From assembly GCA_032622095.1 (NCBI GenBank), contig CP136068.1, positions 59,544,025-59,608,024 of the forward strand: a stretch of DNA of 64,000 nucleotides, in the 5' to 3' direction. Shown piece by piece: positions 37,081-49,011 of this stretch (positions are counted from its first letter, which is position 1; the number at the start of each line of letters is the position of its first letter). This stretch comes from Siphonodentalium dalli. Taxonomy: Eukaryota; Mollusca; Scaphopoda; Gadilida; Siphonodentaliidae. Made by a program: the position numbers and the translations under genes. The notes beneath the pieces are model-generated. The model was not told the DNA's origin and ran no database searches. It saw nothing but the letters and a program-made list of their open reading frames with translations.

Positions 37081-38194
37081 AAAACAGAAGAAAAACTGAA
37101 TTTTCTATGTCGAAAAAGGGGCACAACTCTGCCAAAAATGGTCGGGCAGAACCCAAGTTCGAACTTGACCTGTGTTTTGCTGGGAGAAAGTAATATACCA
37201 AATTTGGTTTGAATCCGATTAACTCTACTAAAGTTATCATCCGGAAACCAACTTTCAGGGGTTTTCTAAGTAAAAAAAGGGGCATAACTCTGGTGAAAAT
37301 TGGCGGACGGAACCAGAATTCGAACTTGACCTGTCTTTTCTGCTAGTAAACCCACATACCAAATTTAAAAAAATTCAAACTTCACTACAAAGGGTTAATT
37401 CCTGTGCCAATGGTTATTTTACCTATGGGAAATCATAGGGAAGAGGTGTGATGATTTTTTTATGTAAAAATCACACAAGGCTATTGACCAATCAGGGCCC
37501 AGTGTCTATTTTATTCTCTCCTATATATTCCTCCCGCATCCGCTAGATGTCACTCGGAACCTTATTTACACCAGTGTAACCTATAATAGTCCTTCGAACC
37601 CGTTGGGTCGGCGGACAACAAGTCGAAAAAGGGCCACAACAAATGGGCGGAGCATAACCATATTCGAACTTGACCTGTACATAGGGCTGATAAACTCACA
37701 TACCAAATTTGGTTCAGATATGATCACACAAACTGAAGTTATCATCCGGAAACCAGAAAATTACAAGATTCTAAGTAAAAAAAGGGCCATAACTCTGGCA
37801 AAAATGGGCGGAGCAAACCCATATTCGAACTTGACCTGTATTTTGGTCTGATAAACTCACCCATGAAATTTGCTTTTGATCTAATAACCGAAACTAAAGT
37901 TATCATCCGGAAACCTATTTCCGGACGGACGGACGCACACCGGCTATTTTAATAGTCCCCCGAAATATTTTTTTTCGGGGGACAAAAAGAAATTTTAAAT
38001 AATTGTGTTTTAAAATTAATTGAGCAACCTAAACAAAATTCAAAAATAATATAATTTTTTCGAAAAAGGGCCATAACTCCGTTAAAAAAATCAGATAAAA
38101 CCCATATTCGAACTTTATCTGTATTTTGGTGGAGAAACTCACATACCAAATCTGATTTCGATCAGATAAAAAATGTTTGAGTTATCGCAGTTCT

Positions 38195-38926
38195 GTAAAA
38201 CACGATCGGCCGATCACGATCGGCAGATGTTTAACCCATACCTTGGCAATAGCGATTAGCCATAACATTAATAATAAAACAATTAATATTTTTTTTTTGT
38301 TAAATTGAGCAAGGAGTTGAAAATAATGTTTTTTTTTTTTTTAATTTAATTTTTTTTTTTTTTCAAAAGGCCATAACTCTGTTAATTTTTTTTTTATCAA
38401 ACTCATATCCGAGCTCGATCTGTATTTTGGGCTGAGAAACTCAGATACCAAATTTGGTTCCGATCAGATAACATTTTTTTTAGTTATCGTAGCATGTGTG
38501 AATTCTAAGTAAAAAATGGGCCATAACTCCGTAAAAAAAACTCGATCTGTATTTTGGTCTGAGAAAATCATATACAAAATTTGGTTCTGATCAGTTAGAA
38601 AATGTTGAGTTATCGCACCATGCATAAAGTGTCTACAGACAGACAGACAGACGGACGTACGAACGACGAGTGGTCAATCTAGATGTCGACACTATGTGTA
38701 CCATACTATGGTATGGGTACACATAAAAACTCGGATCAAACCCATATTCAAACTCAATCTGTATTTTTTGGCTGAGAAACTCAAAATTTGGAACTGATCG
38801 GATAGAAAATGTTATCGCACCATGCGTAAAGTGTCTATGGACAGATGGATGGACAGACGAATGACGAGTGGTCAATCCGGACTTCGACACTATGTGTACC
38901 ACACTATGGTAGTGGTACACATAAAA
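38195..38926 (+). repeat. Family C fragments in tandem (one 5' end, two 3' ends)
   Basis: A 5' end with GCCGATC-AC-GATCGGC and a poly-T-rich leader is followed by two monomers and the ACAGACAGACGGACG microsatellite. A 3' hairpin variant ('tgtaccatac'/'gtatgggtaca') lies near 38698-38723. One further monomer and a second 3' hairpin follow near 38895-38922. Both arms changed GTTTAC/GTAAAC to GTGTAC/GTACAC, so pairing is kept. Confidence 0.75.
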
Positions 38927-39010
38927 AGGCCCGAAACTCTGGTAAAACGGATGAATGGAATCTTAAATCAATCTTGACCAATATTTTATGGTTGTAAACC
39001 TGCATAGCAA

Positions 39011-42000
39011 TAGTCCGGCCGCCAGGTCACGGATGCTCGTTTTCGTGTATAAAGTTTTTTTCTCTGCGGATTTTGTAAATTCAGGTATCCGACATCAAGA
39101 TTTTATCGGCTGGCCATCTGTCAGCCTTGAGCAATTTTTTTTATAGCGCCCTAAAAAGTATACCCCCTCCCACCCCCAATTTTTTTCACAGACGTAAAAC
39201 CAGTTACTTGGAATTTATTGCAAACTCACATGACTAATCTAGTAAAATATATATATTTTCATGAAGCTAAGGTATAATGACACTATTTTGGCCCAAAATT
39301 GAAACTCACAATCCAAGATGGCCACAAAAATGGCCGCCGGAAGTTGAAAATATATCATTTTTTCACAATTATATTCTAGATCAGTTCATGATGTTTGGAA
39401 CTGGTTGAGTAATATGACTTTATTTTGTATTTTGTATATTAACTGATCATTGGAGCAATTATATATGCCATTATTGGGGTCCTATCCGCTTGTGATCCCT
39501 CAAAAATTCGATTTTACAGAAAGCGGTATAAAATTTCACAAAAAATCACAACTGGGATTCTAGTCATATTTCAACAAGACATGAACAGAAGGTTGAAATT
39601 ATGTGAGGCATACCATTACCTATGAATATTCCAACTCACTGGAACTAAAATTCTTACTTTGGCTCATAATGGCTGCCAAAATGGCCGCCAAAATGTGGAA
39701 AATGGTAAATATTGCCCTAGGGTGTCCCGCAATCGCTTACAAGTTGTGGTTGATGTACAAAATTGGCTATTCTGCCTTCTATACATTGAATACCGGTACT
39801 AACATGTCTGCTGCACCATGGTTAATTGTTACTGTTATCGCCACTGACATCACCAAAAATATTGGACTTTTCTCTCAAAAACTTGACATAAATATCGGCA
39901 AAAATTAACTTTTCAGGTTTGGATCATTTTTTCTAGTAATATGTAACTATCTTGAAAGGTGTTTATTGTATTGGTCTATCTTAAATGTGTCACACTACGG
40001 TGTTTATAGACCAAATTGCTCAAAATGGCTTCCAAAATGGCAATCAAATTGGTAAAAGTAATTTTTTAACATATATCATTATAACATTATATATATATAA
40101 CATTATTCTCTGCGTTATCCGAAAATGTAGCAAATTGTGACTCACTTGGTTATTATACGTGTTAGGTAATTAACTGACAACTAAATGTTCTATTATGGTT
40201 GTCCCAGTTCCGAATGGGGCATGACAAATTCATTTTAAAGTATGGAAATTTGCGGAGAACCTCTTTTGTGATTCTGACCATATTATTGAAAGGAAATGGG
40301 CAGAACTTTGAGACGGAACTGAGATGAACCATAATATGTGGCTCTTCTGGTCCATTGTGATAAACCAATATCAACTGGATACAGGATGGTTGCCAAGATG
40401 GTAGCCAGGGAGTTACTCCATGTGAGGTGAATTGGTATACATGGAGTTAATGTATGTCATGAATGATGTGAATATTTATACAATGAGTGACTATATGGTT
40501 ATGAGTGTGTTGTCCATAGTGAGATGTATTGGTATACAGGGAGAGGTCATGGTCATGTGTGGGGTGAATCGGTATGAATGGTGTGACTGTATGGTGTATG
40601 GTTGTGTGTATCATGTACGGGTGCACATTGTGTGCCTGTATGGACATTGATGTGGTGTATGGATGTAGCTACATGGTCATCTATGTATTGATTATATATA
40701 TATGGAGTGACTGTAAGGTCATGGATGGGATGTACATGTGTTTCTGTATGCTCACGAATGGGGTGTGTGGATAAATAGTGAGTGATTTTATGGTCAGGGG
40801 TAATGTGTATGGTATACATATCCATCTCACCATTGGCCATATCACTCACTGTATACTTATTTGTCACACCATAGCCTAATGGCCACGACAGATATACTAA
40901 TACACCCCAGCCATGTCAGTATAGTCACTCCATGTGAGCATATGCACATCATCCGTGGCCATCGCTATATACACATACACCTCGCCCATGACCATATAGC
41001 AACACGATTGTATATCCGCATAACCTACACATGACCATACCGCCACGAGTTGCCAAGCAGGAACACCAGGTATACTCACACACCTGACAATTTAGTCACT
41101 TCCTGCATATATATTCATTACATTGATGATCATACAGTCACTCCTTGTATACCTACTCATCACACCATTGACCATTCAGTCACTACCTGTATACATATTC
41201 CACACACAGTCATATAACCACTCGATATATACATATGAAGCTCACCCTAGACCATAGAGTCACTCCAGGTATACATATGCACCTCACCACTGGCCATTCA
41301 GTCCTTCCAGATGTACAAAATCCCGCACACACGACCACTCATACCATCCATACTTGCATATACACCTCACACATGACAATTCAGCAATGCACTGTATAAT
41401 CATACACGCCATCCATGATCATACAGCTAATCCCTACACACCAACCAATGATAATACATCCACGATATATATACATATACATGTACATCCCATCCATTAC
41501 TACAAGGACACTTCCTATATACCCACACGATAATGTCCACCCAGCTTACTCCAGGTATGCATATAGACTTCAATCATGACAGTACATGTGATGACAGTAT
41601 ATCTTCCATGTATACCACACATTACCTGTAACCATAAAATCACTCACTATTTATTCACACACCCCATCCATGATCATACAGAAAACACATGTACATCCCA
41701 CCCATGACCTTACAGTCACTCCATATATACATAATCAATACATAGATGACCATGTAGCTATATCCATACACCACACCAATGTCCATACAGGCACACCGGA
41801 TGCACCCGTACGGGATAGACACAACCATACACCATACAGTGACTCCATTCATACCGATACACCCCACACCTGACCATGACCTCTCCCTGTATACCTATAA
41901 ATATCACTATGGACAACACAAGCATAACCATATAGTCACTCATTGTATACATATTCACATCATTCATGACATACACTAACTCCATGTATACCTATTCACC

Positions 42001-43406
42001 TCACCTCTGATCATAGAGTAACTCCATCTCTACCATCTTGGCATCAATCCTGTATCCAGTTGATATTGGTTTATCATAATTGACCAGAAGAGCCATATAT
42101 TATGTTTCATCTCAGTTCCGTCTCAAATTTCTGCCCATTTTCTTTCAATAATATGGTCAGAATCACAAAAGAGGTTCTCCGCAAATTGCCATACTTTAAA
42201 ATTAATTTGTCATGCCCCATACGGAACTGGGACAACCATAATAGAACATTTAGTTGTCAGTTAATTACCTATCACGTATAATAACCAAGTGAGTCACAAT
42301 TTGCTACATTTTCGGATAACGCAGAGAATAATGTTATATATATAATATTATAATGATATATGTAAAAAAAATTTTTTTAACAATTTGGTTGCCATTTTGG
42401 AAGCCATCTTGAGCAATTTGGTCTATAAACACCATAATGTGACACATTCAAGATAAACCAATACAATAAACACCTTTTAATCCAAAGATAGTTACATATT
42501 ACAAGACAAAATGGTCCAAACCTGAAAAGTTAATTTTTGCCGATAGTTATGTCAAGTTTTTGAGAGAAAAGTCCAATATTTTTGGTGATGTCAGTGGTGG
42601 CAACAGTAACAATTAACCATGGTGCAGCAGACATGTTAGTATTCAATGTATAGAAGGCATAATAGCGAATTTTGTACATCAACCACAACTTGTAAGCGAT
42701 TGCAGGGCACCCTAGGGCAATATTTATCATTTTCCATATTTTGGCGGCCATTTTGGCAGCCATTTTGAGCCAAAGTAAGAATTTTGGTTCCAGTGAGTTG
42801 GAATATTCATAGGTAATGGTATGCCTCACTTAATTGCAACCTTCTGTTCATGTCTTGTTGAAATATGACTAGAATCCCAGTTGTGATTTTTTGTAAAATT
42901 TTATAACGCGAATTTTTGAGGGATCACAAGCGGATAGGACCCCAATAATTGCATGTTTAATTGCTCCAATGATCAGTTAATATACAAAATACAAAATAAA
43001 GTCATATTACTCAACCAGTTCCAAACAGCATGAACTGATCTAGAAGATATTTGAGAAAAAATGCCATATTTTCAACTTCCGGCGGCCATTTTGGTGGCCA
43101 TCTTTGATGGTGAGTTTTGGCCCAAAATAGTGTCATTATGTCTTAGCTTCATAAAAATATATACATTTTACTAGATTAGTCATGTGAATTTGCAACACAT
43201 TCCAAGTAACTGGTTTTACGTCTGGGGAAATCTGGGGGGGGGGGTATACTTTTTAGGGCGCTATAAAAAAAATTGCTCAAGGCTGACAGATGGCCAGCCG
43301 ATAAAATCTTGTTGTCGGATACCTGAATTTACAAAATCCGCAGAGAAAAAAACTTTATACGCGAAAACAAGCATTCGTGAATTCCGGGTGTTTGGCGACC
43401 GGACTA
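39011..43406. mobile_element. 4.4-kb palindromic (foldback) element in an RBM48 intron
   Basis: The left end TAGTCCGG and right end CCGGACTA are flanked by CAA at 39008-39010 and 43407-43409. From there the sequence is the same in inverse for about 1.8 kb on each side: 'aaagtttttttctctgcgga', 'aggtatccgacatcaagatt', 'actggttttacgtct', 'aaaatggccgcc' and 'caagttgtggttgatgtaca' recur inverted at 41.6-43.4 kb, by eye at about 90% identity. The flanks at 38930-39007 and 43410-43625 are halves of one family C/F-type monomer, so the element inserted there. No transposase motif was seen. The possible 3-bp duplication is too short to name a superfamily. Confidence 0.85.
40430..41985. repeat. Central minisatellite of the 4.4-kb palindrome
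   Basis: Degenerate units of roughly 50-60 bp are built of 'tatggtcatg', 'gtatacatggagtgac' and 'ggtgtgactgtatgg'. In the left half they read in one sense and in the right half in the inverse ('gtcactccatgtatacatat'). The middle (about 40830-41600) consists only of such degenerate units. Long open frames here (40432-40867, 41655-41985) are products of the repeat. Confidence 0.7.
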
Positions 43407-43724
43407 CAACTTTCATTCCTTCAGATAACATTACTTGAAATTTTAACCTGAAAATGAAAATTGAGCTAAAATTTCAACAATGGGCCATAACTCCAGTAAG
43501 CATGGTCGGTTGGACCCCAAAATAAAAAAAACTTGATCTGTATTTTGTGGTAGTGGACATACATACATACAAAATTTAATTCCATTTAGTTCAGTAGAAC
43601 TAAAGTTATCATCCAAAAGGAAATATGGACGGATGAATTGAACAAAAACATAATACATCCTGTTTTTAAAATACATTGTTGGTGTATGAAATGAAATGCA
43701 TGTAACTGCTTGTTCTCCACTTAC

Positions 43725-43915
43725 CTAGCACTCTGTATTCTCTGGAAGTTGATCAGATACACCTCAGAAAATTGCTCAGCTGGGAATTCTGTCAGCTTCT
43801 TATACTCCAAGATTTCACCATAAAGTGCAAATTGCCTGATAAGCTCCTGATCCACACCCAATGATGGTACACCCTGAACTAGTAGGTATTTAGACTCCTG
43901 GCTTACTGTATATAC
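43725..43915 (-). CDS. RBM48: RBM48-like protein, exon encoding the first half of the RRM
   Basis: A clean 191-bp exon. The acceptor is TGATTTCAG (AG at 43917-43916) and the donor is GTGCTAG followed by GTAAGTGG (GT at 43724-43723). It starts in phase 0 with VYTVSQESKYLLVQGVPS, then LGVDQELIRQFALYGEI, and ends EFPAEQFSEVYLIN followed by FQRIQSA with AG of the next codon. Human RBM48 reads KVYTINLESQYLLIQGVPA, then FALYGAI, and EYPAEDFTEVYLIKF at the same positions. KYLLVQGV is the RNP2-like strand. The family is a core minor-spliceosome factor. The exon with the N-terminus was not found upstream in this window. Confidence 0.92.
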
Positions 43916-44392
43916 CTGAAATCATAAATGGTTAGTGTGATTTGATTTGTATGACATGTTGCTCATTTTGATCTTTTTAGTCTCGCAACCTGATTTCCAG
44001 GTTGTCCCAAGTGACCTTTTTGGTGAAAATGAGATATTGGTATCGTTGAAAGCAGAATTTCATAGCGCTTCTAATGGTGGAAACGGGAAGCTCGTATTTT
44101 CACTTCTCACGAAGATATCAGGCATTCTTTTCTGTCTGTTGTACTTGAAATACAATGTATTTAACTTCCAGGTTGTCACATCTCATTTAAGCATTATAGC
44201 CTTATTTCCACTTTGAACTGGAATTAATTGAATAATATTTTAGCGACATAGGACATTGTGGAATTGAAGATATGCTTGGAACAAAATAGAATTGTCACAA
44301 TTGTATGTGATGGGTAAGCACATTATTGCATAATTATAGGACAACATGGAATTGAATTGGGTTGTTATTACTAACGTATATATTTATATAAT
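43916..44392. other. RBM48 intron or 5' flank, unassigned
   Basis: It contains the small inverted repeat CAACCTG-ATTTC-CAGGTTG near 43988-44006 and another 'ttccaggttgtcac' at 44167. I recognise no exon. The open frame at 43947-44216 (plus) has no motif I know. Confidence 0.4.
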
Positions 44393-46084
44393 ACTAGCAG
44401 GTGACCCGACTTCGTCTGGGCTTTGACCTTGAATCAGGGTTTCCGCCAGGCCGGCTGCGGGTCCGTCCCACGGACCCATTCCCCCCGTCGGTTGTTGCAT
44501 GAAATCCCGCTCACACACAAATAAATGACGCTATTAAAAACTTTTTCAATCTTGTCTGTGTCGACAGGCTATATATCTACACTTATTTTTATTAATATTG
44601 ACAAAATGAAATCGACACAGTCCATCTCCCGAAAAAACAATAAGAAAGAGCGTGTCAAATAGCGACATTATTGAGAACACCATTCATTTGAGCCATCTTA
44701 CATGCATGGAGGATAAACACGAATACATACCCCCTCCCCAATATGGGGATAATTTTCAAGGTACGGTCAATAATAGTTTAGTTGTTCCGCCTGGGTCCCC
44801 AAGCACAATAATCAACGGCGCACATGTTCACATTTCCCGCCAAAAACTCAATTATATTTTATAACACGTTGGCTAAAACTCTGTTCTATAGCTGCGGTCA
44901 TCAGTTGTTGGACTAATACCTACTATTGAACAAGCTACGCGTTCCAGGTAAAAATATTCTCTACCATTCGTATTTCGCCACTATAAATATCTCCTGCAGT
45001 ATGTCACTGCGCACAAATAGTTTTATGATTGACAGAATATATAATCCTGTCAGTTTCATTTTCACGGATGCTACTTGAAATTCTAAGAAATACGTTATTC
45101 AATTCTCCTTGCTAGGTATTATTGGTCAATGCGTAGATGCTTTTTAGTGTTTAGATTCATTATACCTGTTGGAATCTTATTGTATGTTATAAATTTGTAA
45201 ACACTGTATTAAACTCGTAGCTCGTTCATGTATAATATAGTCTTCAATCAGACGGCTGTCTTACGTACGTAATTACTAACTATTTGGATACCATCAACAG
45301 AATTAATGCACCCACGGAAATGATCGACTTGCATAATACACGTAGCTTTGTGGCACACTCAGGTGCAAGGAAATAGCTTCTTTTCAGTGTCAAATAACCA
45401 AATTTTCGCCTGACAGCACTAACCATGGTCGTCCCGTCGTGTTATGTGTTTTCCCAATACGGACTCAATAATTGCCCCCTGGCAGAAACCCTGCTTGAAT
45501 TGACAATTTTGAAGGTCAAGGTCAGGTCGGAGTCACGATTTGACGCGTCCAAAACACTCCCCGGACAAAATTACCTGTAGGTATCAAATTTCGTCGAAAT
45601 CTGTCCAGCAGTTTTCCCGGCCATAGCTAACAGACAAAGAAACAGACAGAAGTCCCAAAATATATATTAGATCATATGTGGGTACCCGTTTCAAGTTGAA
45701 GGTCACCTCGGGCGGAAAAACTGACCCGATGAAAATCTCCCCCATTCCCAGGAACCCCTAAGTACGAACACAGAATCACACAACACGCTCATGTCTGTAC
45801 ACAGACACAACACGCTCATGCCTGGGCACATACCCGCTCTTTATCAACGACACTGCAGATACGAATGCTCTTTAACTATCACGCGATTAACCCATGAACT
45901 ATCCATTGCGGTGGCGGGGGATTGGAGAATGAGTGCTCTGACGTTCTCAGAAGCGGTGCGATGACATTCCATCTGGGATTTTACCCTTAGATAGGAAGTT
46001 TGGGCTCAATCCGTCCGACAGTTTTCCCGGCCATAGCTAACAGACAAACAGACAGACAGAAGTCCCAAAATATATATTAGATCA
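44393..46084 (-). repeat. Family D elements, two units in reverse orientation
   Basis: In minus sense each unit starts 'ctaatatatattttgggact' with a TCTGTCTG microsatellite and 'ttagctatggccgggaaaac'. The unit ending at 44393 terminates with 'tgaccttgaccttcaaaat'-like sequence and a hairpin of the form CCCGACTTC/GTCTGGG, then CACCTGCTAG. The two units are 44393-45670 (interrupted at 44435-45493) and about 45671-46084. They are the inverse of the plus array at 48340-54375. Confidence 0.75.
44435..45493. mobile_element. DNA transposon-like insertion with CAGGGTTTCC ends
   Basis: The left end CAGGGTTTCCGCCAGG and right end CCTGGCAGAAACCCTG form a 16-bp inverted repeat with one mismatch. CTTGAAT is present on both sides (44428-44434 and 45494-45500). 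Other family D copies carry a single 'gaccttgaattgacc' there, which gives the empty site. The size is 1059 bp. A 7-bp duplication with CAGGG ends would suit a hAT or P type element. No transposase domain was recognised; the frame at 44652-44864 is unassigned. Confidence 0.75.
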
Positions 46085-46600
46085 GCATATACATGTAGTA
46101 TGATTTAACATCTGCATAATTATAAATTATCCGTACGTGGCATGGGCTGAGATGACTGCATGTAGCTCTCCCAAGACATTTTGCAAGTTTTAAATTTGGG
46201 CATTTTCGGGAAAATTACGTAAAAAGTTGGGCAATTTGTATGGTGATTCGGCAGGGAAATTGTGGTTTTCATACTTCCGGCCGAAATATACACAATTGTG
46301 CATGCATTTTAATATATGTAACAAATATATGATACATACCACATAGTTAATCGATCTACATAATAGCGGACCCATAATACAACTTAGTTCTTCGGCAGGG
46401 TGTGGCGAAGGTGTCCTGAATTTGGAGGGGATTCCCAACTTCCCATGTAACAAATTCCGATTGCACCACCAGTCATAGCTTCCAAATGTGTACCCCTCTC
46501 ATGTCCCCATTTTTCATAAGTAATAAAATTATATGGATATTGATATTTGGTAGATGTCGTGCACAGTAGCATGTTATATATACTGAATTAATTCTGAATA
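46085..46600. other. Unassigned sequence with one open frame
   Basis: A minus-strand frame at 46384-46572 reads YNFITYEKWGHERGTHLEAM and GGAIGICYMG and does not look like repeat, but I cannot match it to a family and no splice borders stand out. The rest shows nothing recognisable. Confidence 0.3.
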
Positions 46601-46609
46601 CTTCAAAAA

Positions 46610-48055
46610 TGGGGCTAATAGAGGACCGTCGAATAGTTATTCAAACTCTACAACAATTGCGGGTTTTGATCAACATGACAAAGTCATGCTTAAAACCTAC
46701 ACAAGAAATCAAGCATCTGGGGTGTCATTTAAATCTTTGTCTAGGAATGATTTACCCATCTCAAGCCATATGAGCCTGAAAACCATTGTATCTTTTCCCA
46801 AAGAACTCCAAACTCATTTGGTTTGGTGGTTACAAGCTCACAACATACAAAAGGCCGATCTCTTCAACCGATATCTCACAACATGATCATAAAGACAGAT
46901 GCCAGCAAAACTGGTTGGGGCGGGACAATGGATGGTCTCAAGGTTCAGGGAGTTTGGTCCCCAATTCAGAAACTGGAACACATCAATATTTTGGAAATGG
47001 AGGCAGAAATTCAAACTGTAAACTTTTTCATACCAAAAATTCAGGGAAAAACAGTGTTGATCTGCTGCAACAATGGTGTCAGTGGTACAGTACATTCAAA
47101 AACAGGGGGATACCAGTTCCCTCAATCTTTGTTATCTGGCAGAAAAATTATGGCACACTGCATTGAGTCACAAAGATATTGTTGAAAGCGATCCATTACA
47201 GGGCCAGAAAAATGTGATAGCCGATTTCCTGAGTCGCAATTTTATAGATCAGAACGAATGGACTCTACACATAGATATAGTTCAGAATCAATTCCGGAAA
47301 TGAGGTTTTCCACTATAGATTTGTTTGCAATGGGCGAGAACAAATAAATAAACAAGTTCTGTTTGTGAATATGCCACAAACAAGCTCACACACTAGATGG
47401 TCTGTCAATACCATGGAGCAATCTCTTTGCTTATACTTTCCCACCGATACCACTAATCTTACGAGTACCGACTCACATGGAACAACATCAGCCGAGGAGG
47501 TGCTGGTTTCCCCATCTACTCCAGTTACTAATAGATCAACTGGTGAGATTACCATTGATTCCGAAATCAGGAGCAGTATCAAATAATTCACTCCACCCCA
47601 GAGTCAACGACTCTGATGACATGGCTCTTATCAACCGACATTTCGAAACAGTGTGATTTTCAACAAGGTCTTGAAACTTTTGTGCAGGAACGCACAAAGA
47701 TTATGTAAATTCAGGCAATTTAACAATTGGTGTTGCCAACAACAGATTGATCCATACACAGCCACTTTAAGAGACTGTGCAAATTTGTTATCCTTTCCCT
47801 TTAACAAGGGTTTGTCCTATTCAACTATAACAGGCTACAGGTCTATGTTATCAGCATGTTTACCAACGGTTGATCAGTATCCAATTGGACAGCATCCTAT
47901 AATTATTAGAATGTTGAGAGGCACTTTCAATGAATGACCTCTGTCTTGCAAATTATTAACTTCATGGAATCTTTCTCTCATTCTAGAATGTTTGAAGACA
48001 ACGCTTTTGAACCTATGGAGACAGCTCCGTTAAAGATTGTTACCTGGAAGATATT
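46610..48055 (+). pseudogene. DIRS-like retrotransposon remnant: RT tail, RNase H, tyrosine recombinase
   Basis: Four blocks occur in order, in different frames. (1) QEIKHLGCHLNLCLGMIYP at about 46700-46765 is the end of a DIRS/Ngaro-type reverse transcriptase. (2) IIKTDASKTGWGGTMDG, VQGVWSP and INILEMEA (46883-47180) form RNase H; the usual third acidic site reads CCNNG, so that Asp is probably lost. (3) STIDLFAM then IPWSNLFAYTFPPIPLI and VPTHMEQHQ (47310-47500) is the SVDLFA-type segment following RNase H. (4) GLSYSTITGYRSMLSACLPT and YPIGQHPIIIRMLRGTFNE (47810-47937) is the N-terminal part of the tyrosine recombinase. Multiple frameshifts and stops are present, and a foldback element interrupts the recombinase at 48056. 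Confidence 0.82.
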
Positions 48056-48275
48056 CAGTGGAAACTGGTCATTTTACAGTGTACTGGTTCTGGTTCAATT
48101 TCAGCACTACTCATGGTTGACAGGAAGTAGTAAGTGGACACTATGCACTGGCCAGTTATATCAACACAGCATTTAAAATTGTTGACAGTTAATTGTCATG
48201 CCCAATGAGCTACTTCCTGTGAAGAGCTGAAATGGACACAGCACTAGTACACTGTAAAATGGCCAGTTTCCAGTA
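48056..48275. mobile_element. 220-bp foldback (MITE-like) element
   Basis: The left arm 'cagtggaaactggtcatttt' and following 'acagtgtactgg' are matched inverted at the right end ('acactgtaaaatggccagtt', 'tccagta'). A second inner pair is ACAGGAAGTAG and CTACTTCCTGT. It lies within the recombinase part of the DIRS remnant, which resumes nowhere recognisable. Confidence 0.7.
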
Positions 48276-48339
48276 GAAGGGAGTACAAGATGGCTGTTTG
48301 GTTCATACCTGTACCTACTTATTTACTATTATCTCATAT

Positions 48340-49011
48340 ATATTTTGAAGACCTCTGTCTGTATGTTTGTCAGTCTGTATGTTTGTCTGTATGTTTGTCA
48401 TTAATACAAATCTACGATTCTCGACCGATCGGGACGAAACTTGGTACGTGTGTGTAGTTTGACCAGGCGGTGGACGTTGTCGTATTGGCGAGCCCGTGCG
48501 GCGCCCGCTTCGCGCATGCGCAGACGAGATCTCGGAAACGGGTGGAGCTATCGACTTGAAAGTTGCTATGTGAATGTATCTTGCCCCGGATACGAATTTT
48601 ATCGGGTCGCCGAGCCTGTGCGACGCCAGCTTCGCGCATGCGCAGACCAGATCTCGGAAACGGGTGGAGCTATCGACTTGAAATTTGGTATGTGAATGTA
48701 TCTTGCCCCAGATACGAATTTTATCGGGTCGCCGAGCCCGTGCGACCCCAGCTTCGCGCATGCGCAGACCAGATCTCGGAAACGGGTAGAGCTATCGACT
48801 TGAAATTTGGAACGTCGTGCTGGGTAGAGCTATCGACTTGAAATTTGGTTTTTGAATAGCCCGGACAACGTCGGGCCTCAGCTTCGCGCATGCGCAGACC
48901 AGATCTCGGAAACGGGTGGAGCTATCGACTTGAAATTTGGTTTTTGAATAGCTATCGACTTGAAATTTGGTTTTTGAATAGCCCGGACAACGTCGGGCTC
49001 ATCGGCTAGTC
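48340..49011 (+). repeat. Family D element with a 122-bp GC-rich tandem core carrying NRF1-like sites
   Basis: It begins with 'atatattttgaagacctctg' and a TCTGTATGTTTG microsatellite. The core unit of about 122 bp ('cgggtcgccgagcc', 'cagcttcgcgcatgcgcaga', 'ggaaacgggtggagctatcg') is repeated about four times. CGCGCATGCGCA occurs at 48511, 48633, 48755 and 48885. It ends with hairpin CCCGGAC-AAC-GTCGGG and 'tcatcggctagtc'. Open frames on both strands here are products of the tandem GC-rich repeat. Confidence 0.78.

Larger units (their letters stand above)
33271..37985 (+). repeat. Family F element, complete, containing two family C elements
   Basis: The 5' hairpin GGCCG-CT-CGGCC (33277-33288) is followed by TGTCCCCCCGAA (33293-33304). 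The 3' hairpin has arms GTCCCCCGAAA and TTTCGGGGGAC (37955-37983), followed by A-rich sequence. Its right arm is the inverse of the 5' word bar one C. Core monomers have 'cataactc', 'attcgaacttgacctg', 'cataccaaattt' and 'gttatcatccggaaac', then a CGGACGGACGGACGC microsatellite. Family C copies at 33829-34860 and 35169-37080 are inserted between monomers. Confidence 0.75.

Noticed and set aside
40432-41985. Long open frames on both strands, rich in Met/Tyr/Val or His/Thr
   Set aside because: They are translations of the degenerate minisatellite in the 4.4-kb palindrome, present in mirror image on both arms.
43947-44216. 89-codon plus-strand frame just upstream of the RBM48 RRM exon
   Set aside because: No recognisable domain; contains the small CAACCTG/CAGGTTG inverted repeat and probably belongs to an unknown repeat or intron. 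It is also on the opposite strand to the gene.
48315-48841. Overlapping open frames on both strands around the GC-rich family D core
   Set aside because: Stop-poor because of the GC-rich 122-bp tandem unit; the same peptide repeats with each unit.
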